Shown piece after piece: positions 1 through 7,896 of a DNA stretch of 14,592 bases. Location of the stretch: the NCBI GenBank assembly GCA_000437555.1, contig FR901009.1, positions 22,063 to 36,654 on the forward strand, in the 5' to 3' direction. Position 1 is the first letter of the stretch; every line of letters begins with the position of its first letter. The position numbers were made by a program, and so were the translations under genes. The notes under the pieces were generated by a model. It was not told the DNA's origin and made no database searches. It worked only from the letters and a program-made list of their open reading frames with translations. Source of the DNA: Acidaminococcus sp. CAG:917 (GTDB taxonomy: Bacteria; Bacillota; Clostridia; Christensenellales; CAG-917).

Positions 1-197
1 TCTCTGCCGATATCGTCGTAGCCGTAACCGTTGGTGCCTGCAAAATGACGTTGTGCCACGGAATTGTTTTTAAAGGCGTTTAATACTTTGCGCTCGTTAT
101 ATAATGCCGTCTCATCCAAATCGGCAAAAATGTCTTTTAAATTCGACTCGCATTCATTTATAAATTTCGAAATATTAAAGTTTATAGTTTTATCCAT
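1..197 (-). CDS. Methionine gamma-lyase / aluminium-resistance family PLP enzyme, N-terminal part
   Basis: This is the first 65 codons of a gene that continues past the left edge. The peptide begins MDKTINFNIS and contains the stretch RHFAGTNGYGYDDIGR at residues 50-65. That stretch matches my recollection of the conserved N-terminal signature (HF.GS.GYGYDDIGR) of the family called 'aluminium resistance protein' or methionine gamma-lyase (PF06838; YnbB in Bacillus), a fold-type I PLP enzyme of about 410-430 residues. The PLP lysine lies outside the window, so catalysis cannot be judged. The ATG at 197-195 is preceded by AAGGGA at a suitable distance, which fixes the start. The position downstream of miaA is the usual one in Bacillota and supports the call. 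The physiological substrate of the family is not well settled. It could be missed as a gene because so little of it is visible. Confidence 0.85.
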   Translation of the reverse strand, partial: MDKTINFNISKFINECESNLKDIFADLDETALYNERKVLNAFKNNSVAQRHFAGTNGYGYDDIGR

Positions 198-601
198 ATT
201 GTCCCTTAAAAATTTATTTTTAACGATTGTTATTTATATACAATTTATATACAATGTATCTTATATCTATCATATAGCCTGTATCAAAATTCCGATATTA
301 ACGGTTAATTAACGTTTATTAAAGGTTTTTTGTTTGCAAAAACCGCAGCATATATATTTGTGTCAATCGTTTTGACAGGTTTTAATTTATAAATTTGGTG
401 TAATTGTGTTTTTGTTTTTTAAAGTTTTTTCTTGTTTTTCCAAGTTTTTTGTGTGTTTGGCGTTAAGCTTCTCAGCGGTCGTTATATGTTTAGCTGTGCC
501 AATATTTGCTTTAGGGCTATTTTGTTTAACAAAATATCGGCAAAACAATTCTAAAAAACCCTGTTTTTTATAAATGTTTGTCTATAAACACCTTTTAATA
601 A
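198..601. other. 404-bp gap between miaA and the PLP-enzyme gene
   Basis: In many Bacillota hfq occupies this position, but no reading frame here resembles Hfq. The gap holds a near-perfect palindrome, TGTCAA-TCGTT-TTGACA, at 361-377 and a direct repeat of TATATACAAT around 236-254. A small A/T hairpin, AAAAAAC-CCT-GTTTTTT (553-569), is too weak to call a terminator. The plus strand is open from 376 to 573 and reads as a hydrophobic peptide of 55 residues if GTG at 406 is used. The minus strand is open over 387-548 with only a TTG start. Neither has a good ribosome-binding site, and T-rich DNA easily reads as Phe/Leu/Val, so neither is annotated as a gene. Confidence 0.6.
260..287 (-). promoter_or_regulatory. 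Candidate promoter for the PLP-enzyme gene
   Basis: Reading the minus strand, TTGATA (287-282) is followed after 16 bases by TATAAG (265-260), each one base from the sigma-A consensus. It would give a leader of about 55 bases before the ATG at 197. The surrounding DNA is very A/T-rich, so chance matches are common. The long gap after miaA makes a separate promoter reasonable. Confidence 0.35.
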
Positions 602-1501
602 CTAAGATTTTAAGAAGTTCTCGACAAGCTTTGTTGCCGTAAGCTCGTCAAAAGCGTTTATCCAATTTGCCTCTTTGTATCTTCTGAACCAAGTCAGTTG
701 GCGTTTTGCGTAGTTTCGGGTATTTTTTTTGATTTTTTCCGTTATTTCGAAAAGGTTAAAACCGTTATATTCTTTAAATTCTTTGTAGCCGATAGCCTGC
801 ATGGATTGCAATTCGAAATTTTCGATGGACATTGCTTCCTGAACCAACCCTTTGAAAATCATATTGTCCACCCTTTTGTTAATTCTTTCATATAGCAATT
901 CTCTATCCATATCGAGAGCTATCATTAAATAATCAAAACTCGGTTGTCGATTATCGTCCGACAGTTCGGATTTGGGCTTGCCTGTTTTATAAAAAATTTC
1001 AAGAGCTCGGATAACCCGCTTTGTATCGTTTGGCGACAGTTTTTTTGCTGTTTTTGCATCGACTTCGGATAGGCGCCTGTATAATTCAATCGCGCCGTAA
1101 TTTTCTAAATCTTTTTTTAATTGGTCTCTTACCTCTGTGTCTTTATCCGTATTGGAAAAAGATAGCGGTTTTAAAAGCGATTCGACATATAGACCTGTGC
1201 CTCCGACTACAAAGGGAATTTTCCCCTTTTGCCATATCTCGTCTATTGCTTCAAATGCAAGTTTTTGAAATTGTGCGACAGAAAATTCCTCGTCGTAGTT
1301 TATCACGTCAATAAGATAATGCTTAATTTTGTTTCTGTTCTCCTCGCTTTCTTTTGCCGTGCCTATGTTCAAGCCTTTGTAAATTTGCATGGAATCGCAT
1401 GAGACAATCTCGCCGTCAAACGTTTTAGCGAGCGATAGTGCCATATCCGATTTTCCCGACGCTGTCGGTCCGACAATAAAAATTACTTTGTTTTTATCCA
1501 T
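602..1501 (-). CDS. miaA: tRNA dimethylallyltransferase MiaA
   Basis: MiaA transfers a dimethylallyl group from DMAPP to N6 of A37 in tRNAs that read codons starting with U, giving i6A37. The 299-residue protein has a normal length. Its P-loop, GPTASGKS, is at residues 11-18. The SCDSMQIYKGLNIGTAK block follows at 34-50 with the catalytic-base Asp at 36. VGGTGLY is at 99-105, QAIGYKEF at 235-242, and the C-terminal signature TRNYAKRQLTWFRR at 261-274. The ATG is preceded by GGAG eight bases upstream. It lies 227 bp downstream of mutL, in the same direction. Its product i6A37 is the substrate of MiaB, encoded upstream in the same block. All key motifs are intact and the call is secure. Confidence 0.97.
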   Translation of the reverse strand: MDKNKVIFIVGPTASGKSDMALSLAKTFDGEIVSCDSMQIYKGLNIGTAKESEENRNKIKHYLIDVINYDEEFSVAQFQKLAFEAIDEIWQKGKIPFVVGGTGLYVESLLKPLSFSNTDKDTEVRDQLKKDLENYGAIELYRRLSEVDAKTAKKLSPNDTKRVIRALEIFYKTGKPKSELSDDNRQPSFDYLMIALDMDRELLYERINKRVDNMIFKGLVQEAMSIENFELQSMQAIGYKEFKEYNGFNLFEITEKIKKNTRNYAKRQLTWFRRYKEANWINAFDELTATKLVENFLKS

Positions 1502-1621
1502 TTTAACTCCGATAATTCGATAAAGCTTTTGCTATAAATTTTTATCGTGTACGCGGTATTTTTTCTATGTTTTATTTGCAGCAAAAAAAGTTTTGAGGCA
1601 TTTATTTGCATATTTTCCGAT

Positions 1622-1656
1622 AACTATTCTATAAAATCGAGATTTTTATAATAGTT
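1622..1656. repeat. A/T-rich inverted repeat in the mutL-miaA gap
   Basis: The arms AACTATT (1622-1628) and AATAGTT (1650-1656) enclose a second pair, ATAAAAT/ATTTTTAT-like, around a CGAG centre on the plus strand. On the plus strand it is followed by TTT. On the minus strand, the direction of mutL and miaA, no T-run follows, so it is not a convincing terminator for mutL. It may be a weak processing or pausing hairpin, or simply the product of A/T-rich composition. Confidence 0.5.
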
Positions 1657-1728
1657 TTTCTATTAATAATCTTTTAAAATAAAACTTTTATGCTTTGCAA
1701 ATTATTTTTGATTTTTATAACAATCAAA

Positions 1729-3663
1729 TCAAACAATTCTTTTAAACAGTTTTTCAAGTCCGCTCTTTGTTATTTCTATGACAGCGGGTCTTCCATGCGG
1801 ACATTGTTTAGGTAAACCGTTTTTATTAAGATATTCTGCCATAGCATCGAGTTGCATTTCATTAAATCCATACCCTGCTTTTATCGCGGCTTTGCATGCG
1901 GTTTGGCATATCTTTTCGAAAAGAAAATCCGAAACGCTTAGTTCGGTTGCAAAGCTTGTGATTATGTCGTGGAGAAATTGCTTGATTTTTAAATTTGTCA
2001 TTATTGACGGCATTGCCAAAACTTCAATCTCATTTTTGGTTATTACGATTGTAAATCCCAATTTTTCGAGTTGAGGTATAAGGCTGTTTATTTTATCGAC
2101 TTCCACGGCTGAAAGCGTTTCTTTATAGCCAAAAAGCATCGGCTGGGATTGAACTTTTTCATCTTTTATAGATTGCAAAAGAGAATCGTATAATATTCTT
2201 TCGTGTATTGCGTGTTGGTCGCCGATGTAATATTTTTCGCCTTGTCTTATGATTAAATACGTATCGAACAAAGCACATAATATCTTGATATCTTCGGCGG
2301 ATTCCTTAGAGGCGTCAAAGCTGTCGGCTTTTAAGATATTGTTTTTAGCATTGTTTGTTTTTAATGCCGAAAAGTCATCGTTTGACGTGTCGACAGGTGT
2401 GTCAAATATAAATTTATCCGATTTGTTCGATTCGGAAAAAGCGGAGTTGATTCGGCTTTCGAAAGACGATGCCGAGATATGCTCTAAAAGCTCCATTTTT
2501 TCAAGCCCGTCGTGTTCGGTATTTGTTGTTTTTGAGTTTATGGAATTTAACGGCTTATAGGTTTTATTCTGGGCTGAAGAGTCCACGATAAACAGGCTTG
2601 GATTGGTAAAAGATTCGCTGTTTGGTGTTTTAATTGTGTTTGAATTAAAATTTTCATTATGCTTAAAACTCTCCGACAGTGAATCCAAAGAAAAAGCGGC
2701 AGCTTTCTCCTTTAAGGTTTCTGCAACCGCAGAATAGAAAAGAGAGAAAACTTTATCGGGGTTTTCAAATCTTACTTCCGACTTTTGAGGGTGAACGTTG
2801 ACGTCGACAAAATCGAAAGGCATAATCGCAGATATGGCATAGAGCGGAAACGAGTGTTTCATAAGCATATTGCCGTATGCTTTTTCGACTGCAACTGTGA
2901 TTTTTGCGTCGGAAACAACCCTGCCGTTTATAATTATAACCTGCCCGCTCCTGGACGGACGAGTAAACTGAGGCGCAGATATATATCCTGAAAGCTTAAA
3001 ATCACCCTTTTGATAATTAAGTTCTAAAAACTTGGAGCCGTTATTTTTGAACACGGCATATAGAGCGCTTTGGGGACCTTTTCCGTTTGACGTTAAAACG
3101 GTTTTGCCTTCCGCTATTAAAGTAAACGAAACGTCGGGATTGGCAAGAATGAGATGTGTGACCGTGTCTTCGACATAGCGTTCTTCTGTTTTAAATGATT
3201 TTAAAAACTTAAGTCTTGCCGGAGTATTGTAAAACAAATCCTTAATTTCGACGGTCGTTCCTTGATTTTTTGACGATTCCGAAATTTGACCGTTTGTATA
3301 TTCGTATGCGCTGCCGTTCGAGCAAGTTATGATTTTAAGTTTTGAAACGGCGTTTATACTTGCAAGAGCCTCTCCTCGGAATCCGAACGTTGAAATGCAG
3401 GATAAATCCTCGGCTGAAAATAATTTGCTTGTTGTGTGAGGGAGCGTGCATATTTCAAGGTCGTCTTTTGACATTCCGCAGCCGTTGTCGGAAACTTTAA
3501 TGAGCTTTGTTCCGCCCTCGGATATTTCGACAATAACGGCGGTAGCGCCCGCATCAAGACTGTTTTCTACAAGCTCCTTGACTACGGAAGAAGGTCTCTC
3601 TACCACCTCGCCGGCGGCAATCATATTAAATACTTTTGGAGATAAATGTTTTATCCTGTTCAT
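1729..3663 (-). CDS. mutL: DNA mismatch repair protein MutL
   Basis: MutL is the GHKL ATPase that couples MutS mismatch recognition to strand incision. The N-terminal ATPase motifs are intact: KELVENSLDAGA (Glu30, Asn34), DNGCGM at 59-64, TTSK near 77-80, FGFRGEAL at 93-100, and the GTTVEIKDLFYNTPAR block ending at 150. A Ser/Asn-rich linker spans roughly 325-455. The C-terminal domain carries the endonuclease-type motifs: DQHAIHER from 482, ACKAAIKAG from 589, CPHGRP at 621-626 and FKR at 640-642. QPMLF at 507-511 looks like the beta-clamp binding peptide. MutL proteins of organisms without MutH nick DNA themselves, and this one is built that way. One deviation is that DQHA(X)2E(X)4E ends in Asp493 instead of Glu. 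AGGGA precedes the ATG. mutS ends 76 bp upstream. Confidence 0.97.
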   Translation of the reverse strand: MNRIKHLSPKVFNMIAAGEVVERPSSVVKELVENSLDAGATAVIVEISEGGTKLIKVSDNGCGMSKDDLEICTLPHTTSKLFSAEDLSCISTFGFRGEALASINAVSKLKIITCSNGSAYEYTNGQISESSKNQGTTVEIKDLFYNTPARLKFLKSFKTEERYVEDTVTHLILANPDVSFTLIAEGKTVLTSNGKGPQSALYAVFKNNGSKFLELNYQKGDFKLSGYISAPQFTRPSRSGQVIIINGRVVSDAKITVAVEKAYGNMLMKHSFPLYAISAIMPFDFVDVNVHPQKSEVRFENPDKVFSLFYSAVAETLKEKAAAFSLDSLSESFKHNENFNSNTIKTPNSESFTNPSLFIVDSSAQNKTYKPLNSINSKTTNTEHDGLEKMELLEHISASSFESRINSAFSESNKSDKFIFDTPVDTSNDDFSALKTNNAKNNILKADSFDASKESAEDIKILCALFDTYLIIRQGEKYYIGDQHAIHERILYDSLLQSIKDEKVQSQPMLFGYKETLSAVEVDKINSLIPQLEKLGFTIVITKNEIEVLAMPSIMTNLKIKQFLHDIITSFATELSVSDFLFEKICQTACKAAIKAGYGFNEMQLDAMAEYLNKNGLPKQCPHGRPAVIEITKSGLEKLFKRIV

Positions 3664-3739
3664 ATTCCCTACCGATTTAGCTTTCGTGTTGTAAATTAAT
3701 TGGCAATAATGTTCTTGTTTTATAATTTTGTTTATTAAC

Positions 3740-6319
3740 TTATTCGTTGACCTTTTTTACGAGGTCGGTAAGTAATAAAAGCGCATTTACGGGCGTGCAG
3801 TTATTTACGTCAATATCTTTGAGCTGTTCAATAACGTCTGAATATCTTGTTGTATCGGTTTCGTTTTCGGTTTGATTTTCAAATTTTGTATCACCGCTCT
3901 CGATTGAGCGCATAACGGCTTTGGCTTTTTCGACGACTTTCCTCGGAACGCCGGCTATTTGAGCGACTTCTATACCAAAACTTTTGTTCGCTCCGCCTTC
4001 CGAGATTTTGTGAAGAAACAAAACCGTATCGTTTAGTTCCTTGACTAAAACTTTGTAAATTTTTATACCTTCCACTTTGTTTAAAGCCGCAAGTTCGTGG
4101 AAGTGGGTGGCGAACAAAGTGTTCGCTTTTATATTGTCGTTAATTTCTTCCATAACTGCCCACGCAATGCTCAGACCGTCTATTGTAGACGTTCCCCTGC
4201 CTATTTCGTCGAGTAAAATGAGACTTTTGTTTGTGGCGTTGTTTAGAATCGTTGCGACTTCTATCATTTCCACCATAAATGTGCTTTGTCCGCTGCTTAA
4301 ATCGTCGGAGGCGCCTATTCTAGTAAATATTCTGTCCACAACGGAAAGCTTTGCGCTTTCGGCGGGAACGAAACTTCCTATGTGCGCCATTAAGACGATA
4401 AGAGCCACTTGTCGCATATAAGTGCTTTTGCCCGCCATATTGGGCCCCGTAATAATCATTGTCCTTGAGTTATCGCCGTCTAAATGCGTATCGTTAGGAA
4501 TATAATCAAAGCCTCCCGAAGTCTTTTCTACGACGGGGTGTCTTCCGTTTTTAATTTCTATGACGTTTCCTTTATCAACGAATGACGGTTGAACATATCT
4601 GTTGACCAAAGCCGCTGTTGCCAACGAATTTGCAATGTCGATTTGCGCGAGTGCCAAAGCGTTTGTCTGAAGTGCGGGAACAACGCTTAAAAGTTTTTCT
4701 TTTATCTCTCCGTAAAGTCGGGTTTCAAGTCTGATTGCCTTTTCATCGGCGGTAAGAATTTTCTCTTCAATCTGCTTAAGCTCGGGAGTAATAAATCTTT
4801 CGCCTGTCGTCAAGGTCTGCTTTCTTTGGTAAGTATAAGGAACCTTGTCGGCAAACGATTTGGAAACTTCAATATAATAACCGAAAATCCTGTTGTAACC
4901 TACTCTTAGAGTTTTTATGCCTGTTTGTTCTCGCTCCTCCGCTTCGAGATTGGAAAGCCATATTTTCGCATTTTCTTTTATATGTCTTAAGTTTTTTAAT
5001 TCTTCGTTATAAGCGTCGGAAATGTAACCGCCTTCTTTATTTCCTGCTTGATTTTCGTCGATTGCACGGTCGATTAAATCGGCAATGTCATCAAGGCTGT
5101 CAAGAGAAGAGGCTTTTTCTTTTAAAAATTCCGACTCACAATCGGACAATATCCGCTTGACGTGAGGTATTGCTTTTAATGTATATTTTATGGCAATGCA
5201 ATGCTTTGGCGTCACTGAGCCGTATGCAATCTTTGCAGTCAGTCTTTCAAGGTCTGAAATTTGAGATAAGTATTCTTTTAAACCCTCATTTTTAGAAATG
5301 TCGTTGTAAAGACAAGCGGTTGCGGACTGCCGCGCTTTTATTTCATCAAGATTTTGAAGCGGTTGCTCTATAAGTCTCTTTAAATATCTTGAGCCCATAT
5401 TCGTTTCGCATTTGTCCAAAACGGAAAGAAGCGAACCGTTTCTTTTTCCGTCTTTTGCTCGTTGAACGAGTTCGAGATTTCTTTTGGTATTGCCGTCTAA
5501 AACCATAAACGAGTTGTTTTTAACAAGCTTAACTGTGCGCAATTGCGAAATTATTCTTTTTTGAGTCTCTTTAAGGTATTCTAAAAGACCGCCTGCCGCC
5601 CTTATGGCAAAAGATTTATCTTCACATTCAAAACTTTTTAAAGTGCATACTTTATATTGTTCCATTAAGGAAGCGCAAGCATTGTCAAATTTGAAAGAGC
5701 TATCCAAAACGGCGCGAAGAACATTGTCGTCCCTATTGAAAAATGAAAGACTTTTTACCTGTTTATAATTTGAAAAGCTGCAAACCGTTTCCGAAGGTGA
5801 GATTGCGGACAGCATACTGTCGATATCGGATACGTCTCCGTCTTCAAAAATGCAAAATTCGCCGGTGGAAATATCTGCCCATGCAATGCCGAAACCTTGC
5901 TCTTCAAGGTAGACTGACGCAAGATAATTTGAACTTTTTTCGTCCAAAATGGTGTCTTCCATTATTGTGCCCTTAGTGATGACTCTTACGACGTCTCTGT
6001 CGACAAGTCCTTTTGCCGTTTTCGGGTCTTCAAGCTGTTCGCATATGGCGACTCTGAATCCTTGTTCGATTAGTTTTCTTATGTAAGAATCCACAGCGTG
6101 ATAAGGAACCCCGCACATAGGCGCCCTTTCGGATAACCCGCAGTCCCTGCCCGTCAAAGTCAGGTCGAGAGCTTTTGACGCTTTTATTGCATCATCGAAA
6201 AACATTTCGTAAAAATCTCCTAAGCGAAAAAGCAAAATGGAATCTTCGTAATTTTGTTTAATCTCAAAATATCTTCGCATCATTGGCGAAAGTTTCGGAT
6301 TGTTTTTAGGGCTTGACAT
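3740..6319 (-). CDS. mutS: DNA mismatch repair protein MutS
   Basis: MutS recognises mismatches and small loops as a clamp-like dimer and recruits MutL. At 859 residues it has the normal length for MutS1. The mismatch-probing Phe and Glu sit in GDFYEMF (Phe36, Glu38). The connector and lever domains follow, then ITPELKQIEEKIL near 510-522. The ABC-type ATPase contains Walker A GPNMAGKST at 625-633, a signature region SDDLSSGQST near 671-680, Walker B ILLDEIGRGT at 701-710 and the ATHFHEL switch at 737-743. The ATG at 6319 has AAAGGA about eight bases upstream. The C-terminal helix region (VNNCTPVNALLLLTDL) is present, but the linker before it lacks the QLSLF-like clamp-binding peptide I would expect in Bacillota. 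It lies 177 bp downstream of miaB. Confidence 0.98.
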   Translation of the reverse strand: MSSPKNNPKLSPMMRRYFEIKQNYEDSILLFRLGDFYEMFFDDAIKASKALDLTLTGRDCGLSERAPMCGVPYHAVDSYIRKLIEQGFRVAICEQLEDPKTAKGLVDRDVVRVITKGTIMEDTILDEKSSNYLASVYLEEQGFGIAWADISTGEFCIFEDGDVSDIDSMLSAISPSETVCSFSNYKQVKSLSFFNRDDNVLRAVLDSSFKFDNACASLMEQYKVCTLKSFECEDKSFAIRAAGGLLEYLKETQKRIISQLRTVKLVKNNSFMVLDGNTKRNLELVQRAKDGKRNGSLLSVLDKCETNMGSRYLKRLIEQPLQNLDEIKARQSATACLYNDISKNEGLKEYLSQISDLERLTAKIAYGSVTPKHCIAIKYTLKAIPHVKRILSDCESEFLKEKASSLDSLDDIADLIDRAIDENQAGNKEGGYISDAYNEELKNLRHIKENAKIWLSNLEAEEREQTGIKTLRVGYNRIFGYYIEVSKSFADKVPYTYQRKQTLTTGERFITPELKQIEEKILTADEKAIRLETRLYGEIKEKLLSVVPALQTNALALAQIDIANSLATAALVNRYVQPSFVDKGNVIEIKNGRHPVVEKTSGGFDYIPNDTHLDGDNSRTMIITGPNMAGKSTYMRQVALIVLMAHIGSFVPAESAKLSVVDRIFTRIGASDDLSSGQSTFMVEMIEVATILNNATNKSLILLDEIGRGTSTIDGLSIAWAVMEEINDNIKANTLFATHFHELAALNKVEGIKIYKVLVKELNDTVLFLHKISEGGANKSFGIEVAQIAGVPRKVVEKAKAVMRSIESGDTKFENQTENETDTTRYSDVIEQLKDIDVNNCTPVNALLLLTDLVKKVNE

Positions 6320-6496
6320 TTTTTTATCCTTTGGTATTTTTAATGATTTACGAGTTTATTTTTTAATTTATATGCTATGTAATTTATATTTTATATTTTA
6401 TGCTTGAATTTTTATTGGCTATATTTTTGTTATTTTGTTCAGCATCTCGCATTTTGCATTCTGATTTAATTTTGAGGTTAATTTATGACTTTATGT

Positions 6497-7825
6497 TTAA
6501 GCTTCAACGATTTTGCCGAACAGCGACGCGGATTTTGCAGACTGAATTTCGACGTTTACAAACTCGCCGATAATGTTTTTATCCCCTTTAAAAGTTACCA
6601 ATCTGCCGCAGTCCGTTCTGCCGCAAACATAGCCTTCGAGTTTCGGGCTGAAATCTTCGACGAGGATTTCATATGTTTTGCCTTTATAATCGTTTGACAA
6701 CTCTTTAGTTATTGAATTTTGAAGTTTAATAAGCTCCATAATTCTCGACTGTTTAACGGAATAACTGAGCTGAGGCATTTTTGCCGCCACAGTACCTTGC
6801 CTTGGCGAATATATAAACGTAAAAGCGTTTGAGAAGCGGCATTGCTTGACAAGGTCCATAGTTTGCAAAAAGTCCTCTTGAGTTTCGGTGGGAAATCCCA
6901 CCATAATATCCGTGGTTATTCCGACACCGGGAATTTTGCTTTTTATCATCTCCACCAAGGAAATATATTTTTCACGTGTATACTTTCTGTTCATGTCTTT
7001 AAGAACTTTGTCTGAGCCTGCCTGAACGGGAAGATGAATGTTGTTGCAAATTTTGTTTGAACCTGCTATTATGTCCACCACTTCTTCGGTTAAATCTTTC
7101 GGATGGGAAGTCATAAACCTGACTCGGAATTTGCCGCCGATTTTGTCTATTTCTTTTAGTAAGGACGCAAAATTAGTGCCGTCGGAAAGGTCGTTACCGT
7201 ATGAATTTACGTTTTGACCCAAAAGGGTAATTTCTTTAAAGCCTTGGTCGACGCATCTTTTAACCTCATCGATAACGTCGCTCGGTTTGCGGCTTATTTC
7301 CCTGCCTCTGACGTAAGGCACGATGCAGTAGGTGCAAAAGTTGTTGCAGCCGTAAATTATGTTTACCCAGGCATTCGGAAAACTATCTCTGAAAATCGGA
7401 AGTTTTTCGTCGTTTACAAGATAATTTTCTTCAAACGAATTAAATACCGTCTTTGTATTATTGCTGATTTTAGCCTGCAAAGCTTTCTCTAAAGAATCGA
7501 TATTTCTTGTTCCCAAAATAATATCCACATAAGGATATTTTTGCTTTATAGTTTCGGCAACGCCGTTTTGCTGAGTCATACAGCCTAAAACTACGATTAT
7601 AAGATTTTTATTTTGTTTTTTCAGTCTTTTGGTGACCCCGATATTCCCGAGAGCTCTTTTTTCCGCCGTGTCTCTTATGCAACAAGTATTAAAAACTATT
7701 ATATCCGCTTTTTCTTCATCGAACGTAGCGACATATCCCAAACGATTTAAAACGCCTGCTACTTTTTCCGATTCGTGAAGATTCATTTGACAGCCGTATG
7801 TGTGAATAATGTAATTGCCTTGCAT
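6497..7825 (-). CDS. miaB: tRNA-2-methylthio-N6-dimethylallyladenosine synthase MiaB
   Basis: MiaB is a radical-SAM methylthiotransferase that converts i6A37 to ms2i6A37 in tRNA. The 442-residue protein has the three expected parts. The UPF0004 domain has auxiliary-cluster cysteines in TYGCQMN (Cys12), NTCCIR (Cys48) and LGCMTQ (Cys82). The radical-SAM core has CNNFCTYC (Cys160, Cys164, Cys167) and GREISR. The C-terminal TRAM domain, from about 378, contains YVCGRTDCGRLV. The GCQMN motif and the cysteine spacing favour MiaB over the related RimO and MtaB, and the neighbouring miaA agrees with this. The ATG at 7825 is preceded by AAGGGAAA at a good distance. It heads the minus-strand block and has a plausible promoter within the 71 bp shared with the divergent PBP gene. 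Confidence 0.97.
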   Translation of the reverse strand: MQGNYIIHTYGCQMNLHESEKVAGVLNRLGYVATFDEEKADIIVFNTCCIRDTAEKRALGNIGVTKRLKKQNKNLIIVVLGCMTQQNGVAETIKQKYPYVDIILGTRNIDSLEKALQAKISNNTKTVFNSFEENYLVNDEKLPIFRDSFPNAWVNIIYGCNNFCTYCIVPYVRGREISRKPSDVIDEVKRCVDQGFKEITLLGQNVNSYGNDLSDGTNFASLLKEIDKIGGKFRVRFMTSHPKDLTEEVVDIIAGSNKICNNIHLPVQAGSDKVLKDMNRKYTREKYISLVEMIKSKIPGVGITTDIMVGFPTETQEDFLQTMDLVKQCRFSNAFTFIYSPRQGTVAAKMPQLSYSVKQSRIMELIKLQNSITKELSNDYKGKTYEILVEDFSPKLEGYVCGRTDCGRLVTFKGDKNIIGEFVNVEIQSAKSASLFGKIVEA

Positions 7826-7853
7826 GCTATTTTCCCTTTTTTGTTATTAAAAT

Positions 7854-7881
7854 ATTATACATTAAAAACTTAAATTTACAA
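7854..7881 (-). promoter_or_regulatory. Candidate sigma-A promoter for miaB
   Basis: On the minus strand, TTGTAA (7881-7876) is followed after 16 bases by a perfect TATAAT (7859-7854), predicting transcription to start about 20 bases before the miaB ATG, ahead of the AAGGGAAA ribosome-binding site. It lies within the 71-bp divergent region, so any plus-strand promoter for the PBP gene would overlap it. Confidence 0.55.
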
Positions 7882-7896
7882 ACAATAAAATCGATT

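Noticed and set aside
387..548. Minus-strand open frame with a Lys-rich end in the miaA / PLP-enzyme gap, considered as a possible hfq relic
   Set aside because: It has no ATG, only a TTG without a ribosome-binding site, and none of the Hfq Sm1/Sm2 motifs.
553..569. Hairpin AAAAAAC-CCT-GTTTTTT downstream of miaA as a terminator
   Set aside because: The stem has a single G-C pair and a 3-base loop, too weak for intrinsic termination.
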